A stretch of DNA of 64,000 nt from SZAS-103 sp038316385. Its GTDB lineage: Bacteria > Pseudomonadota > Gammaproteobacteria > Xanthomonadales > Xanthomonadaceae. Positions 8,846 to 16,873 of the stretch are shown here, piece by piece. A program made the position numbers and the translations under genes. Position 1 is the first letter of the stretch. The number at the start of each line of letters is the position of its first letter. The stretch is from assembly GCA_038316385.1 (NCBI GenBank), contig JBBQAN010000007.1, positions 1 through 64,000 on the forward strand, in the 5' to 3' direction. The notes beneath the pieces were generated by a model. That model searched no databases, was not told the DNA's origin, and saw only the letters and a list, made by a program, of their open reading frames with translations.

Positions 8846-9609
8846 GAGGATGCGCTTCGATCATCGCGGGGCGAGGCATGAATCGCGACTCCGTCATCAT
8901 GCAGCGCATCCCGCACCGCGCGCGCGAACGCGGCGGCGTCGACGCGGTCGCCATGCAGGCACAACGTATCGGCGCGCAACCCAATGCGCTCGCCGGTGCG
9001 CGCAACGACAGAACCATCGCGCACGATGCCGCGCACTTGCGCCAGCGCGGCATCGAGTGTTCGGATCACGGCATCGGGATGACTGCGCGGCGTCAGCGTG
9101 CAGTCGGCTTCGTAGCGTCGCTCGGCGAAGACTTCATGCGCGACGCGCAGGCCGGCACGCTCGCCGGCGGCAGTCAGCGCGCTGCCGGAAAGCGCGTACA
9201 GGATCAGCGTTGGATCGAATGCGTGCACCGCGCGCGCGATTGCGCCGGCAAGAACCGCATCGCGCGCCGCCATGTTGTACAACGCGCCGTGCGGTTTGAC
9301 GTGGGCCAATCGCGCGCCGTGCACTGCGGCAGCGTCCGACAACGCGCGAACCTGCCGCAACACAAGATCATGGATTTCCTCAGGCGCGTATTCCATCTCG
9401 CGGCGTCCGAACCCTTCGCGGTCGCCAAACGACGGATGCGCGCCGAGCGCAACGCCGTGTTCGATGCACAATGCAACCGTGCGCCGCATCGTCTCCGCAT
9501 CGCCCGCGTGCACGCCGCAGGCGATGTTCGCCGAACTGATGTACGCCATCACCGCAACATCGTCGCAGCCTTCGCCTAGATCGCAATTGAAATCGATGCG
9601 GCGCAGCAT
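8842..9609 (-). CDS. pxpA: 5-oxoprolinase subunit A (LamB/YcsF family)
   Basis: This is a 255-residue component of the ATP-dependent PxpABC enzyme that opens 5-oxoproline to glutamate. The start RIDFNCDLGEG, then SSANIACGVHAGD, GAHPSFGDREGFGRR, HVKPHGALYN and the C-terminal LCLHGD are the standard blocks of the YcsF family. The length is normal. It is separated from its partner subunits pxpB and pxpC by two genes (the DUF885 lipoprotein and a small membrane protein) but lies on the same strand, so one transcript could supply all three. Confidence 0.95.
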   Translation of the reverse strand: MLRRIDFNCDLGEGCDDVAVMAYISSANIACGVHAGDAETMRRTVALCIEHGVALGAHPSFGDREGFGRREMEYAPEEIHDLVLRQVRALSDAAAVHGARLAHVKPHGALYNMAARDAVLAGAIARAVHAFDPTLILYALSGSALTAAGERAGLRVAHEVFAERRYEADCTLTPRSHPDAVIRTLDAALAQVRGIVRDGSVVARTGERIGLRADTLCLHGDRVDAAAFARAVRDALHDDGVAIHASPRDDRSASS

Positions 9610-9619
9610 CGCCGATGCC

Positions 9620-9793
9620 CTACTTGTGTGCAGAACCGCGTTTGAACAGCATGCTCAGACCGACCGCAATCAGGATCAGCGGCCACCAAACCCGGATCAG
9701 GCGGCCGAAGTCGAAGTGGCCGATGCCCAGATTCTGCATTAGGAAGATCACGCCGACGGCGATCACGATGATTGCGGGAACATAAGGACGCAT
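9620..9793 (-). CDS. Small two-helix membrane protein, LiaF-like transmembrane domain
   Basis: A 57-residue open frame begins at the ATG on 9791-9793. It has two hydrophobic helices (VPAIIVIAVGVIFLMQNLG and WWPLILIAVGLSMLF) joined by GHFDFGRLIRV. The pattern with NLG and VWWPLILIAVG is typical of the LiaI/LiaF-like transmembrane domain (DUF5668), here present alone. The gene stops 10 bases before pxpA and reads in the same direction, so it is very likely part of the operon. Its role is unknown; it could act as a small membrane regulator or accessory subunit. Confidence 0.65.
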   Translation of the reverse strand: MRPYVPAIIVIAVGVIFLMQNLGIGHFDFGRLIRVWWPLILIAVGLSMLFKRGSAHK

Positions 9794-9859
9794 GGCACTA
9801 CTCGTCAGGATTGCGCTGCGGCGCGCGCGTCGACCGCGTTCGCCGCAGCCGGGCGGAAA

Positions 9860-11683
9860 TCATTTCGCAGCGGACGCAGGTTTCTGCCACAGCACGGCCT
9901 CGGGCTTGCCGCCGAGCATCTGCGCGCGCACCAGCGGGATCGGTGGACCGCCGTAGCTCAGGAATTGGTCATGGAACGCTTTCCAGCCGGCGCGACCGCC
10001 GTGCGCTTTCGTCCAGTCCTCGCGCAGCTGCATGATCATCAGCTTGCCCAATGTGTAGTTAAGGTATGCCGGGTCGTAGGTGCCGCGCGCTGCCTGCTGG
10101 CGTGCGTTGCCGGGATCCTGAAACGCTTTTTCCCGAAACATTTTTTCCGAATCGGCCATGCTCATGCCTGCGGTATGCATGCCGATCGCCGAGATGAAAC
10201 GCACATTGCGCAGCAGCGCTTCGCTGAGCTGGCCGATATGGATTTCCGGGGTCGCACCTTCGAGGCCGGCATCGAACATCATCTCTTCGCAGTAGTGCGC
10301 CCAGCCTTCGGAATAGGCGTAGCCGACGAACAGGCGCCCGAAGATCCAGTCGGAGCGGTTCGCATGCAGGAATTGCACGAAGTGGCCGGGGAAAACTTCG
10401 TGCGCCGAAGTAAACAGCAGCACGGCCTTGCCCGGCACGTAGGCTTGCTGTTCCGCCTTCGGCCATTTCGGATCCGGAGGCGCGATGTAGTACACCGACG
10501 GCAGACCTTTTTCGTACGGACCCGGAATCTCGATGTAGGCGAAGTTCCAGCGGTTGAATGGCGGCGCTTCGTCGACCAGCGCCTGTTCAGTGCCGGGAAT
10601 CGTGACCAGATCCTTGTCGATGATGAACTGGCGCAGGCCGACGAGTTGCGCACGCGCGCCCTCGACTGCGCCACCGGCGGGCTTGTCGGCCTCGACTTTC
10701 GCCACGCATTTTTCCGGGGATTCTTTCGGCAGATACTGCGCGCATGCGTCCTTCAGCGAAGCGAGATTGCGTGCAAGATCGGCTTCGCCAATGGCCTTGA
10801 GCTTGTCCAGCGGAATGTCCACACGCTCGGTCGCATACAGCATTTTCGCGAAACGCGCACCGCCCAGCGCGAAGTCCTGCGTCGCATGCGGCTTCTGCGC
10901 TTTCAGCCATGCGGCGAGATCGCGCATCGTCGCGATCGCTTTTGCGTTGGACGCCTTGAAGCGATCCTGCAAGCCCTTGTCGTCCACCGACGCGAACGCT
11001 TTGGGCACGTCGTTCTGGAAGAAATCGGCGAGACCGCCGAACACTCCGATGCCGTAATCGATATAGCTCGCCGGCAGCGGCGCTTGCAGGTTCGCGCGAA
11101 TTTGTGCGACGGCGGCCGGCAGGTTTTCTTCATAGGTCACGAACGCGGCCATGCGTTGCAGCAGCGGCGCGTATGGGCGGGTCAGGTAGATGCTCGGCGA
11201 AATCGCACCGGCGTAGAACGCGGGATTCGTGTGCACGAAGCCCGAATCCTCCAGCCAGAACAACTGGCCATCGATGACCGCCAGCACGTAATCGCGCTGG
11301 AATTGCTGGGTCGCGTCGAGCTTGTCGTCGGTGAACGCGGTGAAGCCGTCGCGCTGTGCGTGCATCCAGCGGATGGTTTCCTTCAATCCGTCCGGACTCC
11401 AGTCGGGCAGCTTGCCATCGAATTCGTGCTTGCCTGCATTCGTCGCTTCGTTCGGGAATCGCTGGAAATAGCCGGCAATGTACTCGTCCACCTGCGCTTG
11501 CCAAGCCGCGTTGTGGTGTTTTCCATTGGTTTCGGTTGCGCTTGTGGCCGGAAGCGCATGCGCAGGCACAGGTGCGCCAGATCCATCACCCGCAGCAGTC
11601 ATCGCCTGGCGTTCGCAGCCGGTGAGTGCAACCGCGAAGGCGAGCGTCAATGGAACCAGATAGCGCAAGGTGGAACGGGTCAT
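9860..11683 (-). CDS. DUF885 family zinc-peptidase-like lipoprotein
   Basis: This 607-residue protein has a lipoprotein signal (VALTGC, Cys23). DUF885 proteins are thermolysin-like, mainly helical proteins related to carboxypeptidase M32. The expected zinc motif is visible as HEVFPGHF near residues 426-433, with a second conserved block GYAYSEGWAHYCEE about 30 residues later carrying the third ligand. It would act in the periplasm or at the membrane, probably hydrolysing small peptides. It lies between pxpC and pxpA on the same strand, which suggests it supplies peptides for the pyroglutamate pathway. The start ATG is the one that gives the lipobox. Confidence 0.85.
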   Translation of the reverse strand: MTRSTLRYLVPLTLAFAVALTGCERQAMTAAGDGSGAPVPAHALPATSATETNGKHHNAAWQAQVDEYIAGYFQRFPNEATNAGKHEFDGKLPDWSPDGLKETIRWMHAQRDGFTAFTDDKLDATQQFQRDYVLAVIDGQLFWLEDSGFVHTNPAFYAGAISPSIYLTRPYAPLLQRMAAFVTYEENLPAAVAQIRANLQAPLPASYIDYGIGVFGGLADFFQNDVPKAFASVDDKGLQDRFKASNAKAIATMRDLAAWLKAQKPHATQDFALGGARFAKMLYATERVDIPLDKLKAIGEADLARNLASLKDACAQYLPKESPEKCVAKVEADKPAGGAVEGARAQLVGLRQFIIDKDLVTIPGTEQALVDEAPPFNRWNFAYIEIPGPYEKGLPSVYYIAPPDPKWPKAEQQAYVPGKAVLLFTSAHEVFPGHFVQFLHANRSDWIFGRLFVGYAYSEGWAHYCEEMMFDAGLEGATPEIHIGQLSEALLRNVRFISAIGMHTAGMSMADSEKMFREKAFQDPGNARQQAARGTYDPAYLNYTLGKLMIMQLREDWTKAHGGRAGWKAFHDQFLSYGGPPIPLVRAQMLGGKPEAVLWQKPASAAK

Positions 11684-11765
11684 GGGTGCACTCCGCAGCA
11701 GGGAATCCGGAAGCCGGAACCGGCACAGTAGGCAATCGCCGCGAGCATCGCAATGGTTGTAGCAC

Positions 11766-12725
11766 TCAACGCCGCGCCGCGATCGCCAATGCGATCCGTG
11801 CGATCCGCGCGCATTGCTCGGCCCAGGCTCGCTGCGCCTGCAGTCGATCCACCCCGATGAAGCGCAGCCTCTGTCGCGCGCGCAATTGCGCAAGGCGCGG
11901 CAGGTCGGCGGTAATCACATGGCCAATGCGCGGATAGCCGCCGACGGTATGCGCATCGCCGAGCAACACGATGGGCTGGCCGTCCGGCGGCAATTGCATG
12001 GTTCCAGGAACTACTGGTTCGGAGATGCGTTCGGACCGGTCAGTGACCTGCAACGGCATGCCGCACAGACGCAAACCCTGACGGTTGCTGGCCGCATCGA
12101 CGCTGAATTCCTGACCGAACAATGCGTCGTTCGGCCGCGTCGCATCGCTGCCAGTCAACACGCGCACGTCGATACGGTCGGCAAAATCCAGATCGGGTTC
12201 AGCATCGATCCACCACGCCGCAATGTGCGGCGTAGTGAGCGCTGCAGGCGCAACTTTTGAAACCCCGAATGCAAGCGTGTCGCTCATGCGCAGCGCACGA
12301 CCGGCATGACCGCCAAAGCTGGCGCGCAGATCGGTGCTACGGCTGTCGAGCACAATCGGCACGTCGATGCCGCCGTCGAACGCGAGATATGAGCGTGCGC
12401 CGCGCCGGCATGCGCCGAACGTGAGCACGCTTCCGGCCGGCAATACGATCGGTCGCCAACCCGGCAACGCCACGCCATCGGCGTGTGCGTCGATCTGCGC
12501 GCCGCAGATCGCCAATCGCGTCGCGCGATGCAGGCGCAGGCTTGGGCCGGTCAGGGTGATTTCGAGCATCGCTGCATTTGGTTCGTTGCCGACCAGCAGG
12601 TTCGCGATCTCGAACGAATAACGATCCGCCGCGCCGCTGCGCCCGACGCCGAATGCGCGCGCACCGGAGCGTCCGGCATCCTGCACGCTGGTCAGCAATC
12701 CCGGCGCGAGGACTTCGAGGCTCAT
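11766..12725 (-). CDS. pxpC: 5-oxoprolinase subunit C (KipA-like)
   Basis: This 319-residue protein belongs to the biotin-dependent carboxylase-related family that contains KipA and PxpC. The N-terminus VLAPGLLTSVQDAGRSGAR is the family signature, followed by SYLAFDGGIDVP and, near the C-terminus, LLGDAHTVGGYPRIG. It pairs with PxpB in the 5-oxoprolinase complex. The ATG overlaps the pxpB stop by 4 bases. Length and motifs are normal. Confidence 0.94.
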   Translation of the reverse strand: MSLEVLAPGLLTSVQDAGRSGARAFGVGRSGAADRYSFEIANLLVGNEPNAAMLEITLTGPSLRLHRATRLAICGAQIDAHADGVALPGWRPIVLPAGSVLTFGACRRGARSYLAFDGGIDVPIVLDSRSTDLRASFGGHAGRALRMSDTLAFGVSKVAPAALTTPHIAAWWIDAEPDLDFADRIDVRVLTGSDATRPNDALFGQEFSVDAASNRQGLRLCGMPLQVTDRSERISEPVVPGTMQLPPDGQPIVLLGDAHTVGGYPRIGHVITADLPRLAQLRARQRLRFIGVDRLQAQRAWAEQCARIARIALAIAARR

Positions 12726-13426
12726 CGTGTCGATGCACTCGTCACATCGAAACCTTCGCTGTCGATCGGTACAAAACGCACGCGATCGCCGGCTTGCAGC
12801 AAGCTCGGCGGATCGCGCCCGATATCGAACAAGCGCAGCGGTGTGCGCCCGATCAATCGCCAGCCGCCGGGGCCGTCGTTCGGATAGATGCCGGTCTGAG
12901 AACCTCCGATGCCGACACTGCCGGCCGCGACGCGCGCGCGCGGCGTGGCCAAGCGCGGCATCGCGAGCAATGCCTCAAGACCAAGAAGATACGGAAATCC
13001 CGGCGCGAAGCCGAGCATCGCGACGCTGTATTCTGCCGCCGCATGCCGCGCAATCGCGTCTTCGATCGTGATGCGTGCGTGCGCTGCCACATCCGCAAGG
13101 TCGGGGCCGTGCGCGCCGCCGTACGCGACCGGAATCTCGACGATGCGTGCGCCGTCATCGGCCGCATCGTTGGAATCTTGCGACAGCAATTTTTCCGTCC
13201 AGTCGCGCGCAACGCCCAGCGGATCGTCTCCGCCAATGCGTCCGGCATCCACATGCAAAGCCAGACTTGCATACGCGGGGGTGATGTCGGTCAGCCAGTG
13301 CGGCGCCTGCGCCCACAATGCCGCAACCCAGGCGTGGACGCGTCGATTGGTCGGTGCATCGATGCGGTCACCGAGCCGCACGAGCAAGGCGGCGTCGCCA
13401 AGAAACTCAATGCGCCACGCGTTCAC
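12722..13426 (-). CDS. pxpB: 5-oxoprolinase subunit B (KipI-like)
   Basis: This 234-residue protein is of the KipI/PxpB family. The conserved blocks FLGDAALLVRLGD, IPVAYGG-HGPDL, FAPGFPYLLGL and GSVGIGGSQTGIYPNDGPGG are all present and in order. It starts with GTG at 13424-13426; an ATG two bases upstream is out of frame. It sits 27 bases after the HIT gene and overlaps pxpC, so it heads the 5-oxoprolinase part of the cluster. Confidence 0.94.
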   Translation of the reverse strand: MNAWRIEFLGDAALLVRLGDRIDAPTNRRVHAWVAALWAQAPHWLTDITPAYASLALHVDAGRIGGDDPLGVARDWTEKLLSQDSNDAADDGARIVEIPVAYGGAHGPDLADVAAHARITIEDAIARHAAAEYSVAMLGFAPGFPYLLGLEALLAMPRLATPRARVAAGSVGIGGSQTGIYPNDGPGGWRLIGRTPLRLFDIGRDPPSLLQAGDRVRFVPIDSEGFDVTSASTR

Positions 13427-13453
13427 ATCGTCCCGACGTGCATGCGCAGTTGC

Positions 13454-13891
13454 TCAGATTCCGAAAAATTGTTTGTAGCGCATGCCTCGCGCGTTGATCA
13501 TTTCCGGATCGTAGGGCTGCGGTTCTCCGACGCCCCACACCGGACGCGGCCACGTCGCGTCGTCGGTGAATCGCGCAACCACATGCACATGCAATTGCGG
13601 AACCACATTGCCGATCATCGCGATATTGATCTTCGCGGGCTTGTGCAGCGCCTGGAACAATTCGCAGCAGCGACGGATTTCATCGAGCAGCAGCGATTGT
13701 TCGTTATCTTGCAGGTCGGTGAACTCGTGCATGTGCAGGCGCCGCGGCACCAGGATCAGCCACGGGTAGCGCGCATCGTTCACCAGCCGGATCGCCGACA
13801 ACACCGATGGCCCGATGCCGAACGTGTCAGCTGCGAGCTTGGGATGCAGCGCGAAGCCTTGTTCAAGTTCCAGCGAAGTAGCGGTTGCCAT
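13454..13891 (-). CDS. HIT-family hydrolase
   Basis: This 145-residue protein of the histidine-triad superfamily has the triad QLHVHVVAR near residues 98-106. HIT proteins hydrolyse or transfer nucleoside monophosphates from dinucleotides and nucleotide adducts; the exact substrate cannot be told. The block YPWLILVPRR upstream is typical of the bacterial HIT subfamily seen in Xanthomonadales. The ATG at 13889-13891 overlaps the stop of the dienelactone hydrolase gene, so the two are coupled. The frame is open further upstream but that portion is inside the neighbour. Confidence 0.85.
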   Translation of the reverse strand: MATATSLELEQGFALHPKLAADTFGIGPSVLSAIRLVNDARYPWLILVPRRLHMHEFTDLQDNEQSLLLDEIRRCCELFQALHKPAKINIAMIGNVVPQLHVHVVARFTDDATWPRPVWGVGEPQPYDPEMINARGMRYKQFFGI

Positions 13892-14550
13892 CAGTCCAAC
13901 TCCCGTTCCAGAAATTTCAGGGTAGCAGCGAGCGCCTTGCCGGCGCTGTCGGCATCGTAGTCCGGGCGCATCTCGCAATTGAAGCCATGGCCGGCGGGCC
14001 AGACGTGGATTTCGGCCTGCGGTTGCGCCTTGCCGATCTCAGCTATGTCGGCCGGCGTAATCGAAGCGTCGCGTTCGCCAAAATGGAACAGCAGTGGCGC
14101 TTTCGCAGGTTCGTGGACAAACGGCATCGTGCGTGCGCCGTAATAACTCACCGCCCGCAGGCCGAGCCGCGTGTTGGCGAGAAAGGCGAGGCTTCCGCCC
14201 CAGCAATAGCCGATTGCAGTGGTCTTGCCGAAGCGAGACAAGATTTTCGCGGCCGCTGCGATCGAATCCAGTGCCTTCTCGAAACCGACTGCGGCCACGA
14301 GTTCGCGGCCACGCGCGATACCGGCCGCGTCGTAACCGAGTTCAACGCCTGGTGCGACCGGATCAAACAAGGCCGGTGCGATGGCCGCATAGCCGTATCC
14401 CGCGAAACGTTCGACCACGCTGCGGATGTGCGCATTAACGCCGAAGATCTCCTGGATCACCACGATGCCGCCGCGCGGTTTGGATTCGGGCAAAGCCTGC
14501 CAGCCGCCGATGCGGCCGTTCGCGGTGTCGATCTGGATACGCTCGCCCAT
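13891..14550 (-). CDS. Dienelactone hydrolase family protein
   Basis: This 219-residue alpha/beta hydrolase shows the Cys nucleophile in GYCWGG near residue 115, the acid in FGERDASIT and the histidine in AGHGFNC. The conserved VIQEIFGVN near residue 32 also fits the family. Such enzymes hydrolyse dienelactone or related esters and lactones; the true substrate is unknown. The ATG at 14548-14550 is preceded by an AGGG ribosome-binding sequence. It is the first gene of the minus-strand run that continues through HIT and the pxp genes, and may share their promoter. Confidence 0.85.
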   Translation of the reverse strand: MGERIQIDTANGRIGGWQALPESKPRGGIVVIQEIFGVNAHIRSVVERFAGYGYAAIAPALFDPVAPGVELGYDAAGIARGRELVAAVGFEKALDSIAAAAKILSRFGKTTAIGYCWGGSLAFLANTRLGLRAVSYYGARTMPFVHEPAKAPLLFHFGERDASITPADIAEIGKAQPQAEIHVWPAGHGFNCEMRPDYDADSAGKALAATLKFLERELD

Positions 14551-14669
14551 GCAGGATCCCTTATGATGCGACGATTCTAGCGGCAGCCGACCACGCTGTG
14601 TGATGCGCATTCACGCCGCACTGACGGCAAAGGGTAGTACGCTCGCATCGTCAGACAAGGGGCGCGACG

Positions 14670-15587
14670 ATGGCTGCAACCGAAGCGGCAACGACGGCCG
14701 ATCCTGTAGTTATGGAGCGCGTGGCAATGGAGCGCCTCGCGATGGAACGAGGCCGACCCCCGGCGTGGACGATCTATCGGCATCGCTTGCCGGTGCGGAT
14801 CATGCACTGGATCAATGTGATCTGCCTGTTCGTAATGGTCGGCAGCGGCCTGCAGATCTTTAACGCGCATCCGGCGTTGTATTGGGGCAAGCAAGCGAAC
14901 TTCGGTGCGCCAATCTTGATGCTCGGCAGCGCGCAGGACCAAGGCGGAAACCTGCGCGGGGTTACCCAGATCGGCAGCCACCATTTCACGACGACCGGCG
15001 TGCTCGGCGTTTCTGCGGCTGCAAACGGCAAACCGCGCACACGCGGGTTCCCATCGTGGGCCACGTTGCCGGGGCCGCAGTCGCTCGCGTTGGGCCGCCA
15101 ATGGCATTTTACGTTCGCATGGATCTTCGCGATCAACGGCACGCTGTATCTGCTGTGGACGTTTTTGAGCAGGCACTTCAGCCGCGACCTTGCGCCGACC
15201 AGTCGCGACTGGCGCGGCATCGGTCGCTCGATCATCGACCACATGAAGTTCAAGCATCCACACGGTGAGCAAGCCACGCGATACAACATCCTGCAAAAAC
15301 TCGCGTATCTGGTGGTGATCCTGCTGTTGGGCCCGGGCATTGTATTGATGGGCCTGGCGATGTCGCCGAACATGGACAGCGTTCTTGGCTGGTTGGTCGA
15401 TCTGGTCGGCGGCAGGCAGTCGGCGCGCACGATCCACTTTGTCATTGCGTTCGGATTCATCGGTTTCGTGTTGATCCATGTGTTCGAAGTGCTGGTGTCG
15501 GGCGTGTGGAACGAGATTCGCTCGATGATCACTGGCTATTACAAGGTGACTGCAGCCAGGGACGAGGACAATCATGAAGCCGAATGA
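14670..15587 (+). CDS. Cytochrome b561-type membrane protein
   Basis: This 305-residue integral membrane protein resembles the b-type cytochrome subunits of hydrogenases and formate dehydrogenases. Four or five membrane segments are visible. Candidate haem ligands are histidines in RIMHWINVICLF, RQWHFTFAW and TIHFVIAFGFIGFVLIHVFE. It overlaps the next gene, a Tat-exported molybdopterin protein, by 14 bases, so it probably passes electrons between that protein and the quinone pool. The N-terminus contains a threefold MERxxMER-like repeat (residues 15-27), so a start at ATG 14712 or later is possible. Confidence 0.82.
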   Translation: MAATEAATTADPVVMERVAMERLAMERGRPPAWTIYRHRLPVRIMHWINVICLFVMVGSGLQIFNAHPALYWGKQANFGAPILMLGSAQDQGGNLRGVTQIGSHHFTTTGVLGVSAAANGKPRTRGFPSWATLPGPQSLALGRQWHFTFAWIFAINGTLYLLWTFLSRHFSRDLAPTSRDWRGIGRSIIDHMKFKHPHGEQATRYNILQKLAYLVVILLLGPGIVLMGLAMSPNMDSVLGWLVDLVGGRQSARTIHFVIAFGFIGFVLIHVFEVLVSGVWNEIRSMITGYYKVTAARDEDNHEAE

Positions 15588-16347
15588 CCGGACGCCGCTC
15601 GATCGCAGGCGCTTTCTGACGCGCAGCGTCGTCGGCGGCAGCGCTCTGCTGCTGGCAGGTTGCGACAAGCTCGCACAAACCCCGTGGTTTTCAGGTTTGC
15701 TCGGCAAGGCCGGGCCGTTCACTGAAGCTGCGCAACGTACGATCACGCCGCCGAATGCGCTAGCGCATGAATTCACCGAAGCCGACATCGCCGCGCATTT
15801 CAAGGCGAACGGTTCGACCGATCCGCAAGACGACGATTATCTCACTCACGTCGACAACGACTTCAGAGACTGGAAACTCGAGATCCGTGGCCTGGTCGAG
15901 CGGCCGTACAGTCTGTCGCTGGACGAGTTGCGCGCGCTGCCGTCGCGCACCCAGATCACCCGCCACGATTGTGTCGAAGGCTGGAGCGTGATCGGCAAAT
16001 GGAAAGGAGTTCCGTTGCGCTCCGTGCTCGAACGCGCAGGCGTCAAGCCGCAAGCGCGCTTTGTGTTGTTCCGCTGCATGGACACGCTCGGCGATAATCT
16101 TTACTACGAGAGTTGCCGCATCGTGGACGCATATCACCCACAGACGATTCTTGCGTACGACCTCAACGACAAGCCACTGCTGATCGCGAATGGCGCGCCG
16201 CTGCGCGTGCGGCTGGAACGCAAGCTCGGATACAAGATGGCCAAGTATCTGTCGGCGATCGAACTCGTCGACAATTATGCGGGGGTCGGCGGCGGCAAAG
16301 GCGGCTATTGGGAAGACCAGGGGTACGACTGGTTCGGCGGGATCTGA
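15574..16347 (+). CDS. Tat-exported molybdopterin-dependent oxidoreductase (sulfite-oxidase fold)
   Basis: The protein has 257 residues. It begins with a twin-arginine signal DRRRFLTRS followed by a lipobox LAGC (Cys about 30), so it is a periplasmic lipoprotein folded with its cofactor before export. The sulfite oxidase-like Mo-binding domain shows LEIRGLVERPYSLSLDELRA and RHDCVEGWSVIGKWKGVPL, where the Cys is the predicted Mo ligand. The end YLSAIELVDNY and GGYWEDQGYDWFGGI matches the YedY-like group. It is shorter than MsrP. Substrate unknown; the paired cytochrome b suggests a respiratory redox reaction on a small molecule or oxidised protein. Confidence 0.87.
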   Translation: MKPNDRTPLDRRRFLTRSVVGGSALLLAGCDKLAQTPWFSGLLGKAGPFTEAAQRTITPPNALAHEFTEADIAAHFKANGSTDPQDDDYLTHVDNDFRDWKLEIRGLVERPYSLSLDELRALPSRTQITRHDCVEGWSVIGKWKGVPLRSVLERAGVKPQARFVLFRCMDTLGDNLYYESCRIVDAYHPQTILAYDLNDKPLLIANGAPLRVRLERKLGYKMAKYLSAIELVDNYAGVGGGKGGYWEDQGYDWFGGI

Positions 16348-16398
16348 TCCACGGGCTGCGCTACCTCAAGGCATCACGAAGACCTGATTTGTAAAAAC

Positions 16399-16429
16399 TT
16401 GCAAACATCCACTTGGATGGTGCTAGGAT
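16399..16429 (+). promoter_or_regulatory. Candidate promoter with palindromic operator for the RHH regulator
   Basis: A -35-like TTGCAA (16399-16404) and a -10-like TAGGAT (16424-16429) are 19 bases apart. Between them is a perfect inverted repeat CATCCA-CT-TGGATG (16406-16419). The start codon is at 16436, only 6 bases after the -10, so a transcript from here would be leaderless. Ribbon-helix-helix proteins usually bind short palindromes and control their own genes, so this is a plausible autoregulatory operator. Confidence 0.45.
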
Positions 16430-16435
16430 GGCGGC

Positions 16436-16852
16436 ATGCCGACACTCCATCCATCGACAGCCACCAAACCAGTGGACGAGAAGCTCACCATCAATCTCGG
16501 AGTGATCGATCTTGGCCAGATCGATCTGCTGGTTCAGGAAGGCTTTTATGCGAACCGCAGCGACCTGATCCGCACTGCCATCCGCAATCAACTCACAACG
16601 CACGCCGAGACTGTGCGGCAGGTGGTTGCGCGGAAGATGCTGGTGCTCGGCATCCATCATTTCAGCGCTGCGGATTTGCAGGCGCTGCGCGCGTCTGGGC
16701 AGACGTTGCAGATCCGCGTGCTCGGTCTCGCAACAATTGCGCCTGATGTCACCCCAAAACTGGCATTGGCCACCATCGAATCCATCACCGTACTGGGCGC
16801 GCTCCACGCGAGTCCAGCCATCAAGGCAGCGCTAGCCGCCCGGCTGCGCTGA
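16436..16852 (+). CDS. Ribbon-helix-helix (CopG-like) transcriptional regulator
   Basis: This 138-residue protein has an N-terminal RHH-like segment, EKLTINLGVIDLGQIDLLVQ followed by EGFYANRSDLIRTAIRNQL. The beta strand followed by two helices with SDLIRTAIR is typical of CopG/NikR-type DNA-binding domains. The C-terminal part (residues 65-138) is not recognised; it has alternating hydrophobic segments and may bind an effector. The gene is immediately upstream of a PHB-depolymerase-like esterase, a pairing common in proteobacteria, and probably regulates it and itself. Confidence 0.75.
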   Translation: MPTLHPSTATKPVDEKLTINLGVIDLGQIDLLVQEGFYANRSDLIRTAIRNQLTTHAETVRQVVARKMLVLGIHHFSAADLQALRASGQTLQIRVLGLATIAPDVTPKLALATIESITVLGALHASPAIKAALAARLR

Positions 16853-16873
16853 TCACCTCCGTCAGGGATGACT

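Noticed and set aside
9965..11731. Open frame (588 codons) antisense to the DUF885 gene
   Set aside because: The minus-strand frame has the lipobox and zinc motif; the plus-strand product is compositionally a shadow.
12578..13960. Open frame (460 codons) opposite pxpB, pxpC and the HIT gene
   Set aside because: Covers parts of three recognised genes; Arg/His/Cys-rich with no domain.
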